Shown: positions 56,301 through 64,000, counted from the stretch's first letter. The stretch: 64,000 nucleotides of DNA from Bacteroidaceae bacterium (GCA_017933995.1 JAGBKI010000047.1:25019-89018), one strand, 5' to 3'. The notes: generated by a model not told the origin, from the sequence alone. Made by a program: numbers and translations.

Positions 56301-57333
56301 TGTTGCCTTGGAGCGTCGTGCCTCCCGACGTGCAAAGCACCGAGCCGCGTCCAGGCGTGGAGAGCGTATAGACCGGCTCGGCGGTTAAGTTGGTGGGCAG
56401 GCCGGGAAGCGCCGTGATGGTCGTGACGAGGTCGGCCTCCACAAGCTCCCACTTGGCATTGGCTATCTGGGTGTCCGTCCATTTGTCGGTGTAGACATAA
56501 CTTCCTGCTGCGGCAGCAGCATCGTTGGGACTGAGGTAATAAGTGCCGTCCTTTTGGATGTAATAACTGCCCTCGCCCGTACCCGAAATGAGCCAGGCGG
56601 TTTGTGTGCTGTTATTGGCGCACCAACTGTTGGGCGATGTCTGTGCGCCGAGATAGTGTGTGCCGCCGTCGGGGGTGATGGTGTAGCCGTCGCCGCTCTT
56701 CGTCAGCGTGAAGCGCATAGGCCAAGGCTGCACCACAGCAGCCGAAACGGGATCCTGAAAGCCGCCGCTCGCCTCGGTGTTGAGCGTCAGGTAGAGTTGC
56801 GAAGACACATGGCGGATGGCATAGGTCTTGCTGACGTCTATGTTGTTCTCGTCATACTCCACGATGCGCCAATACATGTATTGCGCATCGCCCGTCTTGT
56901 TGCAGTAGATGTAACCGGATTGGTCCTCTTGCGGCAGGTTCGGTGCGAGGTATTTGTTATCGTTGTCGGGATTGGTGATGGTGTAGAGCGTCTCGCCGCC
57001 AACAGTGACTTCCGCCACCGTCCATACGGCTTTCCCGGTATTGCTGGTGTTCCAGCTTGTGGAACTGCGGCCGATGCTATAGTCCGTGTTGTCAGCCTTG
57101 GTGAATGTCCAGCCGCTGCCGCTGGCAGCAATGGTGAACACGGTGCCGATTTCTCGGAGGGACGTGGCGTTTACCGTGCCGGTCTCCGTATAGGACTCGG
57201 CCAGGAAGAGGTATTTGCCTGAATACACATGCTGCAATGTGTACTTCTTGCTGCTGTCGAAGCTCACGTCGGCCAGCGATGGCAGCGCGCCGAGCAGCAT
57301 CAGTAATGAAAGAAGTAGTGTTTTCGCTTTCAT
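50335..57333 (-). CDS. Giant secreted M60-family metallopeptidase with lectin-like repeats
   Basis: 2332-residue exported protein. Signal peptide KTLLLSLLMLLGALPSLA. The first 1400 or so residues contain many ricin-like/beta-trefoil modules (KYTLQHVYSGKYLFLAES, TYAIRHVSSQLYLTLN, SKTYRLVNRKTGRALVATSA, YYRLINNYRDGSRTMVDVY). Two MucBP-like stretches lie near 720-860 (LNYTINYVGAPSDAAKSVTF, VAVTYIYKYGDTEWLREENE). The peptidase has VIEHEEGHGHQNPY with the zinc ligands His1659 and His1663 and Glu1660. Beta-rich modules follow, and the C terminus is IFDLQGRRVTQP..GHIYIVGGKKVKF. Likely acts on glycoproteins at the cell surface. The domain set equals that of the two adjacent genes at 37193-42536 combined. 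A small peptide gene lies just upstream. Confidence 0.85.
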   Translation of the reverse strand: MKAKTLLLSLLMLLGALPSLADVSFDSSKKYTLQHVYSGKYLFLAESYTETGTVNATSLREIGTVFTIAASGSGWTFTKADNTDYSIGRSSTSWNTSNTGKAVWTVAEVTVGGETLYTITNPDNDNKYLAPNLPQEDQSGYIYCNKTGDAQYMYWRIVEYDENNIDVSKTYAIRHVSSQLYLTLNTEASGGFQDPVSAAVVQPWPMRFTLTKSGDGYTITPDGGTHYLGAQTSPNSWCANNSTQTAWLISGTGEGSYYIQKDGTYYLSPNDAAAAAGSYVYTDKWTDTQIANAKWELVEADLVTTITALPGLPTNLTAEPVYTLSTPGRGSVLCTSGGTTLQGNKATSNTVTFDASDTRFQFAFIKGLLGTYLYNVGTGLFARNAEGSSSTISVSSTPNADGLVTLLASTNGTYATTYPSVLQVGDYQINLSTGGTGVYSWNSTGDEGNCLQIGIAGTADLTAAYAAVQAYEQQYIADTQLALSATVGYPHESSTPYANLEAAAAAWGSGTPTLAKINAVNAAITAFHTSAISDRTMPSSSKTYVVEAWDTGRGAWYYNSSAPTVDGAIYMADTKKYGDTTTDIAVSTSDPNQQFAFIYSQNWYIYNVGSQRFVTEYGSDNARRAVLATDITDASRATFKASAENPSKQGSPWVVQVNGDDIGLSNGSSYTNPAIMFWPSNNDGGNCVHFIEAGTLDKENEWVAYNAIYKYEGNAELNYTINYVGAPSDAAKSVTFLDVNFTTGITTYYPAALITSALNGGKGITPVSVEGYSVEVTLDGTAITVTYTATEKVAVTYIYKYGDTEWLREENEVTPGSKYPDLHAKPSGVVYDFPEKLISGTVGSAEEVTITCTLTPNYQIVPSASYATAKWFYLSMRDGDNKYLYATRTTNTNLTLNQTSVSSNTTTKKQYQWAFVGNPFIGYKIYNNSAGSDYILTSVALTGDGGTTYPHMEMEAGLSSDYNTHWTITEDGLGGLLARKGESNYMSNYGGGTTLAFWTSTDVGSRICFSPVEASLAATTSLKDNAGTTWSTSKTYRLVNRKTGRALVATSASALGTAALDNTSSAQQWTITKPSNSYSYLRAKNSGYSCYINSISLTSAGASTSNSNIYFFPSSTGADGVQYYRISTSSSLPTSGNTRTFLADNGSTAIGWSYDGTGTEWYLEEFTPSSAQTKTYATSITSGNYYRLINNYRDGSRTMVDVYGTVSTGAYDEESYSQVWQIIKSGDNYRFRNAMTGQYIQDTRTGASQDWTTATSTSSINFALGGTSTNSAGQTTFAFVSTTGAYLNYGSGVKRWGFHCDGSNAVVSWEWDAGANYWILENVTLTDEEKAQIAELQSSTDYTSTLATFFDDAACTQLKSEYASKTDAQLRSAMSALPTMLQEMGVHVKNDTWNSNAVWNHYEKDFRIHDYDVFSEPGVWSSKLQFGSFSRLHQPTGIRLKSNEYAYLLVDADVADSDGHLYAELVSDLGLAGSQIALHRGCNKILAGADCEIFITYNCTNTDKALSTYPDIKIQIAGGTCNGTFDMRRGHTNNDWLWLTNNMFSDTYLHIKSNHTLFNTYLDRVKDTENITGVLNIWDYVFVTEENLMTTRFYDGYYKPVMIVSDYASDGYDNWSALIGGAYGRVSMQNSHITSNGVFNYNALLYSGTEGGQQWVIEHEEGHGHQNPYNYTGGTESSNNGLAQIVNHIWGYRTSRGAAIRYLIDYFNKGYTWVDYMRAYNSGGSFYDKEDSDLAIWLTNKIIYQLWLYFHLKDDDGFFPRFVSKMVELGGIVKGTTTSSPSYYYNDYLRLARAATLASETDLYEFFKAWGFFAYADEIKKSGLSFTDDYNIDFADVPASGLYCLNDYRGYYIKMPIRGDSDDEARLTDLINLMHSQPNKAPGILFINDTGELLEITAENECTKYDPTLIGTTKQYANTAAQYGAGSTGTYNTFNGKNEADNLSYAVSGTTVSVTGSGAVGYKIYDANGDLVWLACTNEFTVSSAIATGLGNGTYTLVASLGNDKDLILSNTGKYYATLNIYRSASDVTTYNTSGKQPSDYTSLSGVLGTNATKGTLLGDFDDSDVQPGVNNVVATINVSNSGVWANRENYIYRYTDASGDDSYNTAWKMVITDKVNFFIPTPANVPVKAQNVVYGRSGKSAGYNSVCLPFAFSKADFTDLGYDVTVYELTGRDGGTMKFTSTEAEIPAGTPVIIKDNVTAWDFTLNNVNRKMCGTPVDAIGSQATLHGSFTGGTIGTGYYKLNGAGTKFQSTTAASTITPFRVYLEATGAAVRQFTVMFEEGEAVTAIGTLDADGNLTAAPADQIFDLQGRRVTQPQRGHIYIVGGKKVKF

Positions 57334-57410
57334 TGTATTGGTTGTGTTTTTTGTTTCTCGTTATATGTTTGTTATGGTGGCGTGGTGCTGTCGTTCCACT
57401 GCCGCCGCCA

Positions 57411-57447
57411 AACAACTAATCAACTGATTAACTAATCAACTGATTAT
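57411..57447. repeat. 8-base units upstream of the giant gene
   Basis: CAACTAAT, CAACTGAT, TAACTAAT, CAACTGAT in tandem, closely similar to the right arm at 34972-35020. It lies between the giant gene and the small peptide gene. Confidence 0.8.
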
Positions 57448-57455
57448 CTAAAGAA

Positions 57456-57632
57456 TCATTCGTCCCAAAAGGGAATGACGCGAGCCTTCGCGCCGGGTTC
57501 TTCAAAACCGAAGCGGCGCGTCTGGTCGGCCTCGGGTTCTTCGCTGTCGTCGCCAGAGGCGTTGAGCTCGGCTTGGCACTCACCGTAAAGCGATACGGGA
57601 CGCATCCAGGGACGAGAGTAATTTTTTCTCAT
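57456..57632 (-). CDS. Small 58-residue peptide of the ASGD type
   Basis: Reading leftward from an ATG at 57632 gives MRKNYSRPWMRPVSLYGECQ, then LNASGDDSEEPEAD, a basic-aromatic QTRRFGFEEPG and the C terminus RVIPFWDE with a TGA stop at 57456-57458. The pattern M(K/R)KxYxxP..., a central (L)xASGD and an acidic C-terminal half recalls a large group of short unannotated Bacteroidales/Prevotella proteins. Their function is not established to my knowledge. No signal peptide. It lies 122 bases upstream of the giant M60 gene on the same strand and may be co-transcribed. Confidence 0.65.
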   Translation of the reverse strand: MRKNYSRPWMRPVSLYGECQAELNASGDDSEEPEADQTRRFGFEEPGAKARVIPFWDE

Positions 57633-57986
57633 GGATGTGGAAATTTGTAGAAAAGGAGATGTGTTATCGTTTCCTGGCCTTCAAAAATGGCCTGTCGTTT
57701 TTGGAGAAAGCCCAAAAACGGTCACAAAGGAAATAAAAACTGATGAAAAAGAATTTTATCTCCCTTGCAAAACCAACTTTACAAAACAATAAAAATCCTT
57801 TTTGCAAAACATAGCCGCGTCAAAGCACGCAGTTTTCGCGCACGGCGACACGGTGTAAGAATATCGGGCTTTTATAAAAAACGTATGAGGATATAGCGCC
57901 GTTTGCACACTTTCGCTTATTTTTGCAGCCGATTTCCGCTGGTTGTCAAAACGCCTTTGCCAATGCGGGAGTCGCTGTTAGACTTT
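57633..57986. other. Gap between the small peptide gene and tRNA-Pro
   Basis: About 350 AT-richer bases. I see only a rightward -7 element, TATTTTTG at 57918-57925, likely for the tRNA (a TTTG at 57902-57905 is closer than usual). No gene. Confidence 0.55.
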
Positions 57987-58061
57987 CGGGGTGTAGCGCA
58001 GTCCGGTTAGCGCACCTGCTTTGGGAGCAGGGGGTCGAAGGTTCGAATCCTTTCACCCCGA
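57987..58061 (+). tRNA. tRNA-Pro (anticodon TGG)
   Basis: 75-base cloverleaf. Acceptor CGGGGTG/CACCCCG, D arm GCGC...GCGC, anticodon stem CCTGC/GCAGG with loop TTTGGGA (anticodon TGG), five-base variable loop, T arm GAAGG-TTCGAAT-CCTTT, discriminator A. CCA is not encoded. It reads the CCN proline codons. Confidence 0.97.
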
Positions 58062-58102
58062 CATCATTTCCAGCCCGCACGACTTCGGGACGAATTTTCT
58101 CT

Positions 58103-58138
58103 AAAGACGCAAGACACCAAGTGCCTTGCGTCTTTTTT
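58103..58138 (+). terminator. Terminator after tRNA-Pro
   Basis: AAAGACGCAAG and CTTGCGTCTTT arms around ACACCAAGTGC, then a run of T. Confidence 0.85.
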
Positions 58139-58339
58139 TGTTCCCCTATTCCTTATATATATATATAATACGGTATAGTGCCACCACCATCCGTGTGCCG
58201 CACAACCACACCCATACAGCCCCAAAGAGGATTTGTTCTGAGAAAGGCGAAAACGGGGTTTGGGAGAAACTATTCCACTGAAACGGGGTGCTGCATACAC
58301 TTTTTGCCGCGCTGGCACGCTGCGGCGCAAAAAAAACAC

Positions 58340-58347
58340 TACTTTTG
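58340..58347 (+). promoter_or_regulatory. Putative -7 element for sbcD-sbcC
   Basis: TACTTTTG, exact match, about 118 bases before the sbcD ATG. No -33 TTG was found at the proper distance. Confidence 0.45.
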
Positions 58348-58464
58348 CCGACACAAGGTGCGTTGCAGCCCTGGCGAAAGCAAAGGAAAAGGAAAAAGGA
58401 CGCTTGGCTGCACCGTCCATACTTGATTTGGCGGGAAGTGCATCCCGTCCCACATTCCACTACA

Positions 58465-59697
58465 ATGAAGTTTATCCATACTGCCGACTGGCATCTCGGC
58501 AACACGTTCCACGGCCACGACCGCGAAACGGAAGGGCGGCATTTTCTAAATTGGCTTGTCGATGTCATACGCCTTCATGCGCCCGACGCCCTGCTTGTCA
58601 CGGGCGACGTGTTCGACTCCTCTAATCCCCCCGCCAGCGCCGAGGCACTCTACTACGAGTTCCTGCGTGCGGCTTGCGACACACTGCCTGGCTTGCAGGT
58701 AGTCGTCACGGCGGGCAACCACGACTCGCCGCGCCGCATCGAGGCACCTGCACCACTGCTCGGCCTGCACGACATCACTGTGCGCGGCACGGTGCCACAG
58801 TCTGCCGACGGCACGCCCGACATTGCCTCCTTGTGCATACCCCTGCGCCTGCGCGAAGCGGGCGAAACGGCTTGCTATTGCTGGGCGCTGCCTTTCCTTC
58901 GTGCTGGCGACGCACCGAATGGTGCCAACGGTGCCGAGGCACTATCGTGGTTCTACGACGGTTTCCTGCGCGCGATGAACAAGAGCGGGCGCCGCCGTGT
59001 GCCGTGCATCGCCACTGGCCATTTCTATACCGCCGGTGCCGAAATCTGCGCCAACGAGCACAGCGAACGCCTCGTTGTCGGTGGCAGTGAGTGCGTAAAC
59101 GTCAATGTGCTGAGCGACGCGTTCAGCTACATCGCCTTGGGCCACATCCACAAGGCGCAGTGTGTTTCCAACCGCCCCGCCGCTTACTATGCGGGCAGCG
59201 CCCTGCCCATGTCGTTCAGCGAAAAACGCTATGAGCACGGCGTAAACCTCGTGGAAATTGGCGCGGAGGGGCAGACACGCGTGACGCGCCTCCCCTACAC
59301 ACCTCTGCGCTCGCTCATTTCTATCCCGCAAAACGGGGCAGCCTCGCCCGACGCCGTGCGCTATGAGACTGCCAAACTGCCCGAGCGCAAGCCAGGCGAC
59401 GACGGGCGCACTTGGCCCTATCTGGAAATCCGCGTAGTGCAGGAGCAGCCAGAGCCGGAACTTATGGCCGACATCAGCCACATCCTCTCCCAAAAAGCGG
59501 TACACTTTTGCCGCATGACTGCCGAGCGCCACGACACCGACGAGCGCGAGCCAGAACTCACCGTAGAGCGGTTGAAAGACCTCACGCCGCTCGACATGGC
59601 CCAGCGCGTCTACAAGGAACAATACGGCGACTATCTGCCCGAACCCATGGAGACGCGCCTGCGCGCCACGCTCGAAGAAGTGGCGGCGGAAGGCTAA
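58465..59697 (+). CDS. sbcD: Nuclease SbcCD subunit D
   Basis: Mre11-type exonuclease/endonuclease subunit that with SbcC cleaves hairpins and protein-blocked DNA ends. The 410-residue protein shows the phosphoesterase motifs KFIHTADWHLGNTF (DxH), LLVTGDVFDSSNPP (GDxxD), VVVTAGNHDSPRR (GNHD), IATGHFYTAG and YIALGHIHKAQ (GHxH). The frame opens upstream at 58288, but the ATG at 58465 starts exactly at the first motif, as in other SbcD proteins. 65 bases separate it from sbcC. Confidence 0.95.
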   Translation: MKFIHTADWHLGNTFHGHDRETEGRHFLNWLVDVIRLHAPDALLVTGDVFDSSNPPASAEALYYEFLRAACDTLPGLQVVVTAGNHDSPRRIEAPAPLLGLHDITVRGTVPQSADGTPDIASLCIPLRLREAGETACYCWALPFLRAGDAPNGANGAEALSWFYDGFLRAMNKSGRRRVPCIATGHFYTAGAEICANEHSERLVVGGSECVNVNVLSDAFSYIALGHIHKAQCVSNRPAAYYAGSALPMSFSEKRYEHGVNLVEIGAEGQTRVTRLPYTPLRSLISIPQNGAASPDAVRYETAKLPERKPGDDGRTWPYLEIRVVQEQPEPELMADISHILSQKAVHFCRMTAERHDTDEREPELTVERLKDLTPLDMAQRVYKEQYGDYLPEPMETRLRATLEEVAAEG

Positions 59698-59762
59698 CCG
59701 TTGGCGCCGCAGTCTCTCCCCCGCCCCACACCCGCTACACAACAATCAAAGCCCACTCCACC

Positions 59763-62700
59763 GTGAAAATAGAGAAAATCACCATACGCAATCTCACCTC
59801 CATCGAAGGCGAGCAGACCATTGACTTCACCCAGGAGCCGCTGCGCAGTGCCGGACTTTTTGCCATCACCGGCGACACCGGTTCGGGCAAGAGCACTGTG
59901 CTCGACGCTGTGTGCGTGGCGCTATATGGCCGCGCCCCGCGCTTTGAGGGCATAGAGGGTATACGCAGCGACAAACTCGCCGCTGGCCCCGACGGCGACA
60001 AGTCCATCCAGGCCAAAGACCCACGCGGCCTGTTGCGGCGCGGCGAGAAAGAGGGCGGCAGCAGCGTCGTATTCTCCCTGCCCGACGGCCGCTCCTTTGA
60101 AGCCACATGGAGCGTGCGCCTGAAACGCACGGGCACCTACGAACGCGCCACGCAGACCTTCCGCCAGCTCACGCCGCACGTCAAGGAATATCCCGCCGAA
60201 GAGGTCAAAGGCCGTATTCTCGACACAGTGGGACTGGACTACGACCAGTTCACGCGCACCGTGATGCTGGCGCAAAACAGTTTCGCCAGTTTCCTCCGCG
60301 CGCGCCACGACGAGAAGTCCGCCCTGCTCGAAAAGCTCACTGGCACTGAGATATACGGAAAGCTCTCGGTCAAGATTTACGACAAAGCCCGCGAAGCTGA
60401 GGCCGTGGTCAAGGACTACGCCACGCAGAGCGACACGCTGATGCTCTCCCACCTCTCGCCCGAACAGCTGGCCGAGACCGCAGAGGAACAGCAGGGGCTA
60501 CAGACGCAGATTGATGCCGTGACGGCCCACCGCGAGGCCGTGGCGCGACAGATTGAGTGGCTCGACAACTACCAGCGGCAGCAACGCGAAGTAGAGCGGC
60601 TTGAACGCGCACGCGAGGAGGCCGACCGTGCCCGCGTGATGCGCGAGGCCGACGAACACGCGCTACGCCTCTTCGACCGTGCACAGCCCATCGCGCCGCT
60701 TTGGACACGCATTCAGGACCTGCGCGCCGCCGAGCGACGTTGGCAGGAACAAGAGGAACAGATGGGACGCGACCTCATCAACGCCACGCAGCGGCAGAAC
60801 GAAGCCGAAAAGCAGTTGGCGCGCGCACGCGACAACCGCCAAGAATCCGAGCGCACACTGGCCGACCGCCAAGACGACATCCAGCGCGGCTTCCGCCTCA
60901 TCGGCGAAATCGACGCGGCGCGTCAGGCCACGCAGCGAGCCGAGAAGGTTGCCGAGGAAGCCGAGCGCGACTTCGCAGGCAAGCACGACACCGCCGAGCG
61001 GCAGAAGGCACGCCTCGCAGAACAGGAGCAAGCCGTGGCCAAAGACAAGTTCCACTGGCAGACACTCAATGTGCACAGTGCCATGTTCGAGAACTTCGGC
61101 ATTGTCAAGGACAGGCTCACGGAGTTTCACAGCGAAGCCGCAATCAACGAGGCAAGCCACCGCAAGCTCGCCGACATGCAAATGCGCCTATCGGAGCTGG
61201 CGCAGACCGTAGACCGCCTCGAACAACAGGGACGCGACAGCCAGACACGTATGCTCGCCCTCCAAAACCGTCTGGACATACACCGCCAAGGCGTGCGCGG
61301 CATCGACGGTCCGCTGTTGCAGCAGAAAGCCTCCGAAACCACCACGCGGCTTGGCCAACTCTCCAGAGCCGAAAAACTGTGGCGGCGCATCGCGCAGGGC
61401 TATGAGCTGGTCAGCGAGCGGCAGAGCAAATATTCGCGCGACGATGTGGATATCGAGCAGTTGCGCCACAAGATTGAGATAGCCCACGCCGAGGAAGCCA
61501 AGCTGCGCGACGAGAACGACCGCCACTACAAGTCCTACACCCTCTCCCAAAGCCAGGACATACAGAGCCTGCGTGGCAGCCTGGTTGAGGGACGCCCTTG
61601 CCCACTTTGCGGCGCCACCCACCACCCCTACCACACCGAGACCGAGCGCGCCCTTGGTGAACTCGTGTCGAACCTGCGCTATGAGTGGCAGGACAGCAAC
61701 GCCCGCCTGGCGCGCCACCGCGAGAGCCTGCGCGCACTCGAACTGGAACTGTCGCGGCTCGAGACCGTCCACCTGGCCGACATGGACTACCTTGACGACC
61801 GCCGACGCATGTTGCAGGAGGACATCGAGGAGTGGAAAACCTACGCCGCCCTCGACGGCTCGTTCGCCGACAGCAGCGCCACTGTCAACCACCACGCCCG
61901 CATCACCCACATCTCGCTGCTTATCGACCGCACCAAGCGCGAGGGCGACGAATTGCAACGTGCCTTGCGCGAGTATACCCACCACCAGCACAACATCAAC
62001 CAGATAAGCGAAGAGATCGCCCAGCTCAACGCACAGATGCAGGACGACAAGGAGCGTGCCGCCAACGCCCGCATCGACGTGGCCACCACCGAGGGCACCA
62101 TCAGCAATCTGCGCGAAAACGCCGACCTCAGCGACAAGCGCTACCGCGACCTGTACCAAGACCTCGACGGTTTCATCAGCATCACCTCGTGGCTCGACGA
62201 GTGGAAAAAGGGTGCCGACGATTTCCGCACGCGCCTGTCGGGCATGGAAGCCGACTGGCGACGCATCAACAACGCCATCGAAATCGGCGAGAGCCGCTTG
62301 GCGCAGAGCCGCACCGAGCTGCAACAAATGCAGGCCGCCGAGACCGAGGCCAAGCGCATGGCCGTCGAGGCTGCCGACGAGCTGCGCAGCCTGCGCGAGG
62401 CACTGGGTGAAAAAGAAGGCGAGTTCGCCCGCATCTTCGGCGAGAGCGACCCTGCCACCCTGCAACTGCAACTACAGAACGCCATCGCCGAGGCACGCGA
62501 AAACGAAGAGCGCGCCGACAAAGCCTGGCGCGCTGCGTCCGACACCGTGACCGAGCTGAGCGGACGCCGCCAAAAGTTAGTCGAGCAGCGCGAGGCCGAC
62601 GCCGAGGACTACCAGCGGTGCACCTCCGAACTCGACCGCTGGATTCTGTCCTACAACCGCGAGCACGCGCCAATACAAAACGCCGAACTCGACAAACTCT

Positions 62701-63518
62701 TAGGCAGCGGGCGCGACTACCTGCTGCTGCGGCGGGAGCTGCGCGACCTGCGCGATGCCCAGAAAGCCGCCGTGCAAAGCCTCGCAGCCGCCGAGAAAGC
62801 CCTGCAAGAGATGACAACGCTGCCCACGAAGCCGCGCGTCGAGGGCGAAGCCGGGCGAGAAATGCTGCTGGCCGAGGCCGACACCATCACGCTGAAACTT
62901 AGCGAACTCAAACAACAACACATAGCCGTCTCCTCCCGTCTCATCGCCCACGAAGAAGCCGAGAGAAGGCTGGGGCTACTCGCTGCCGACATGGAACGCG
63001 CACGCGAAGACTATGCATGGTGGAGCCGATTGAGCAAAGTCTATGGTTCAGCCGACGGCAAGCGGTTCAGGGAGCTTGCGCAACAGTACACCTTTGCCAG
63101 CCTCGTGGCCAGAGCCAACACACAACTGGCCCGTTTCTCGCCGCGCTATCGTCTGGCCGCCCTGCCCGGCACGCTGACGCTCGAAGTCATCGACCGCGAC
63201 ATGTTCGACCGACGCCGCTACGCCAACAGCCTTTCTGGCGGGGAGACGTTCGTGGTGAGCCTGGCCTTGGCACTGGCGCTCAGCAGTCTGAGCGGCGCGG
63301 GTCTGCCCCTGGGCAGTCTGTTCATCGACGAAGGCTTCGGCAACCTCGACCGCGATTCGCTCAACCTCGTGATGGACGCGCTCTCAAACCTCGAAAGCAT
63401 AGGCGGACGCAAGGTGGGCATCATCAGCCACACGGAACAGATACGCACCGGCATCACCCCCCAAATCCACCTTGTTCGCGCACAAGGCACGGCGGGCAGT
63501 GCCATACGTATCGAGTAG
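59763..63518 (+). CDS. sbcC: Nuclease SbcCD subunit C (Rad50-like ATPase), GTG start
   Basis: SMC-like ATPase partner of SbcD, about 1251 residues. Walker A is TGDTGSGKSTVLDAVCVALYG (near residues 35-55), preceded by KIEKITIRNLTSIEGEQTIDF. Long coiled coils occupy about 190-1050 and are interrupted by a zinc hook, RPCPLCGATHHPYH (Cys613 and Cys616). The ABC signature is NSLSGGETFVVSLALALALSSL, with Walker B and D-loop in LFIDEGFGNLD. No ATG precedes the first motif in frame after sbcD, so the GTG at 59763 is taken as start. The open frame further upstream to 59412 overlaps sbcD and is not coding. Follows sbcD as an operon. Confidence 0.95.
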   Translation: MKIEKITIRNLTSIEGEQTIDFTQEPLRSAGLFAITGDTGSGKSTVLDAVCVALYGRAPRFEGIEGIRSDKLAAGPDGDKSIQAKDPRGLLRRGEKEGGSSVVFSLPDGRSFEATWSVRLKRTGTYERATQTFRQLTPHVKEYPAEEVKGRILDTVGLDYDQFTRTVMLAQNSFASFLRARHDEKSALLEKLTGTEIYGKLSVKIYDKAREAEAVVKDYATQSDTLMLSHLSPEQLAETAEEQQGLQTQIDAVTAHREAVARQIEWLDNYQRQQREVERLERAREEADRARVMREADEHALRLFDRAQPIAPLWTRIQDLRAAERRWQEQEEQMGRDLINATQRQNEAEKQLARARDNRQESERTLADRQDDIQRGFRLIGEIDAARQATQRAEKVAEEAERDFAGKHDTAERQKARLAEQEQAVAKDKFHWQTLNVHSAMFENFGIVKDRLTEFHSEAAINEASHRKLADMQMRLSELAQTVDRLEQQGRDSQTRMLALQNRLDIHRQGVRGIDGPLLQQKASETTTRLGQLSRAEKLWRRIAQGYELVSERQSKYSRDDVDIEQLRHKIEIAHAEEAKLRDENDRHYKSYTLSQSQDIQSLRGSLVEGRPCPLCGATHHPYHTETERALGELVSNLRYEWQDSNARLARHRESLRALELELSRLETVHLADMDYLDDRRRMLQEDIEEWKTYAALDGSFADSSATVNHHARITHISLLIDRTKREGDELQRALREYTHHQHNINQISEEIAQLNAQMQDDKERAANARIDVATTEGTISNLRENADLSDKRYRDLYQDLDGFISITSWLDEWKKGADDFRTRLSGMEADWRRINNAIEIGESRLAQSRTELQQMQAAETEAKRMAVEAADELRSLREALGEKEGEFARIFGESDPATLQLQLQNAIAEARENEERADKAWRAASDTVTELSGRRQKLVEQREADAEDYQRCTSELDRWILSYNREHAPIQNAELDKLLGSGRDYLLLRRELRDLRDAQKAAVQSLAAAEKALQEMTTLPTKPRVEGEAGREMLLAEADTITLKLSELKQQHIAVSSRLIAHEEAERRLGLLAADMERAREDYAWWSRLSKVYGSADGKRFRELAQQYTFASLVARANTQLARFSPRYRLAALPGTLTLEVIDRDMFDRRRYANSLSGGETFVVSLALALALSSLSGAGLPLGSLFIDEGFGNLDRDSLNLVMDALSNLESIGGRKVGIISHTEQIRTGITPQIHLVRAQGTAGSAIRIE

Positions 63519-64000
63519 GTCGAATCCCCCTGCAACCACAATCCCCCACCCCGCCCCGCACGCAAAGAAGAACCTTTACGTGCGGGGCGGAAACTATTAC
63601 AGGGTAGGATTATCGACAAGACATCTAAAGCATCTCTAACGACGGATATAACTCATTTCTCTTCGCCTCTGGGGCACGCTTTCAGCGTGCGTCCAGCTGT
63701 GACGCCTTGCTGTAGGTGCGCTCCGTTTCACTTCGCGTACCTACAGTTACAGAGAGGGAGACGCTTCCAGCGTCTTACACTTGGCAGCATCCAGCACAAA
63801 CAATAGCCGATAACAACTATTTCCGAAAGAGGAACGGTGTAGGTGCGCTCCGTTGCACTTCGCGTACCTACAGTTACAGAGAGGGAGACGCTTCCAGCGT
63901 CTTACACTTGGCAGCATCCAGCACAAACAATAGCCGATAACAACTATTTCCGAAAGAGAAACGGTGTCGGTGCGCTCCGTTGCACTTCGCGTACCTACAG
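63519..64000. other. Non-coding right end of the window
   Basis: After sbcC comes a short stretch with a possible terminator (GCCCCGCACG and CGTGCGGGGCG around an A-rich loop, 63554-63591). Repeats then fill the rest, and no gene is seen. A frame at 63716-63940 is made of the tandem repeat. Confidence 0.65.
63665..64000. repeat. Two-hairpin repeat module in 127-base tandem copies
   Basis: Copies start at 63711, 63838 and 63965 (the third is cut by the window edge), so the period is 127 bases and the copies are almost identical. Each has GGTGCGCTCC...TTCGCGTACC, then GTTACAGAGAGGGAGACG, GACGCTTCCAGCGTC and TTACAC, then a private stretch ending ACTATTTCCGAAAGAG. A lone CACGCTTTCAGCGTG precedes them at about 63675. 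Same module as at 13046-13300. Confidence 0.85.

Noticed and set aside
59412-59762. Upstream extension of sbcC
   Set aside because: Overlaps sbcD in another frame and lacks similarity to SbcC. The GTG at 59763 starts right at the conserved N terminus.
63711-64000. CRISPR or coding repeat
   Set aside because: The 127-base copies are identical throughout, so there are no spacers. The frame across them only reflects the repeat length.

Overview
The window is chromosomal DNA from a GC-rich member of the Bacteroidales, most likely a Prevotellaceae relative. The species cannot be named from sequence alone. The evidence is: Bacteroidetes-type promoters (TTG, about 19-20 bases, then TAnnTTTG) upstream of many genes; conserved Bacteroidetes neighbourhoods (parE-coaD-S41 peptidase, frdCAB with a single cytochrome b subunit, uppP-truB-queA after a DUF3098 gene); secreted proteins with BACON, lectin-like and M60 peptidase modules; and C-terminal tails of the DLQGR(P/R)V...GG(R/K)KV type common in Prevotella.

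Layout. 1-9 kb: DNA polymerase III delta' (cut by the window edge), metF, a large two-receiver PEP/pyruvate-binding protein, an NhaC-type antiporter, a TonB-dependent receptor and an O6-alkylguanine methyltransferase. 9-19.5 kb: the Mrp Fe-S carrier ATPase, a repeat-rich gap, cardiolipin synthase with an in-frame repeat insertion, another repeat-rich gap, a C10 cysteine peptidase, a secreted hypothetical protein, FucU, an AspT/YidE-type transporter and a first QueA. 19.5-26 kb: leucine biosynthesis (leuC, a lipoprotein, leuD, leuB; leuA is opposed). 26-37 kb: a four-helix bundle protein, two deoxynucleoside kinases, DUF3098, uppP, truB, a second queA, a folK-acetyltransferase fusion, parE, coaD and an S41 protease. 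37-42.5 kb: a secreted M60 metallopeptidase and a lectin-like partner. 42.9-47.4 kb: rpsO and frdCAB. 47.4-49.5 kb: a small AT-richer island with a PIN toxin-like pair, strong RNA hairpins and a secreted hypothetical, bounded by extra copies of the frdB 3' end. 49.6-57.6 kb: Hsp20, a giant (2332 aa) M60 protein and a 58-residue peptide gene. 58-64 kb: tRNA-Pro(TGG), sbcD, sbcC and tandem repeats running off the end.

The most notable non-coding feature is the repeat landscape. At least nine places, mostly intergenic, carry degenerate short tandem units of 7-11 bases, often as two opposed arms. The unit length is roughly constant within a locus but differs between loci. One heptamer array lies inside cls and is read through in frame. 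Three further interspersed families are present: AGCCAAAGAAA arrays, CCCAGCGGGGTTGCACAA hairpins and GACGCTTTCAGCGTC two-hairpin modules. The second main point is the frdB 3' end, which occurs three times around a small toxin-bearing island and looks like an integration site.

Functionally, most genes are core metabolism and information processing. The accessory content is extracellular proteolysis and glycoprotein attack (C10, two M60 proteins, lectin-like modules) and the frdB-adjacent island. All calls come from reading motifs by eye. No database search was possible.
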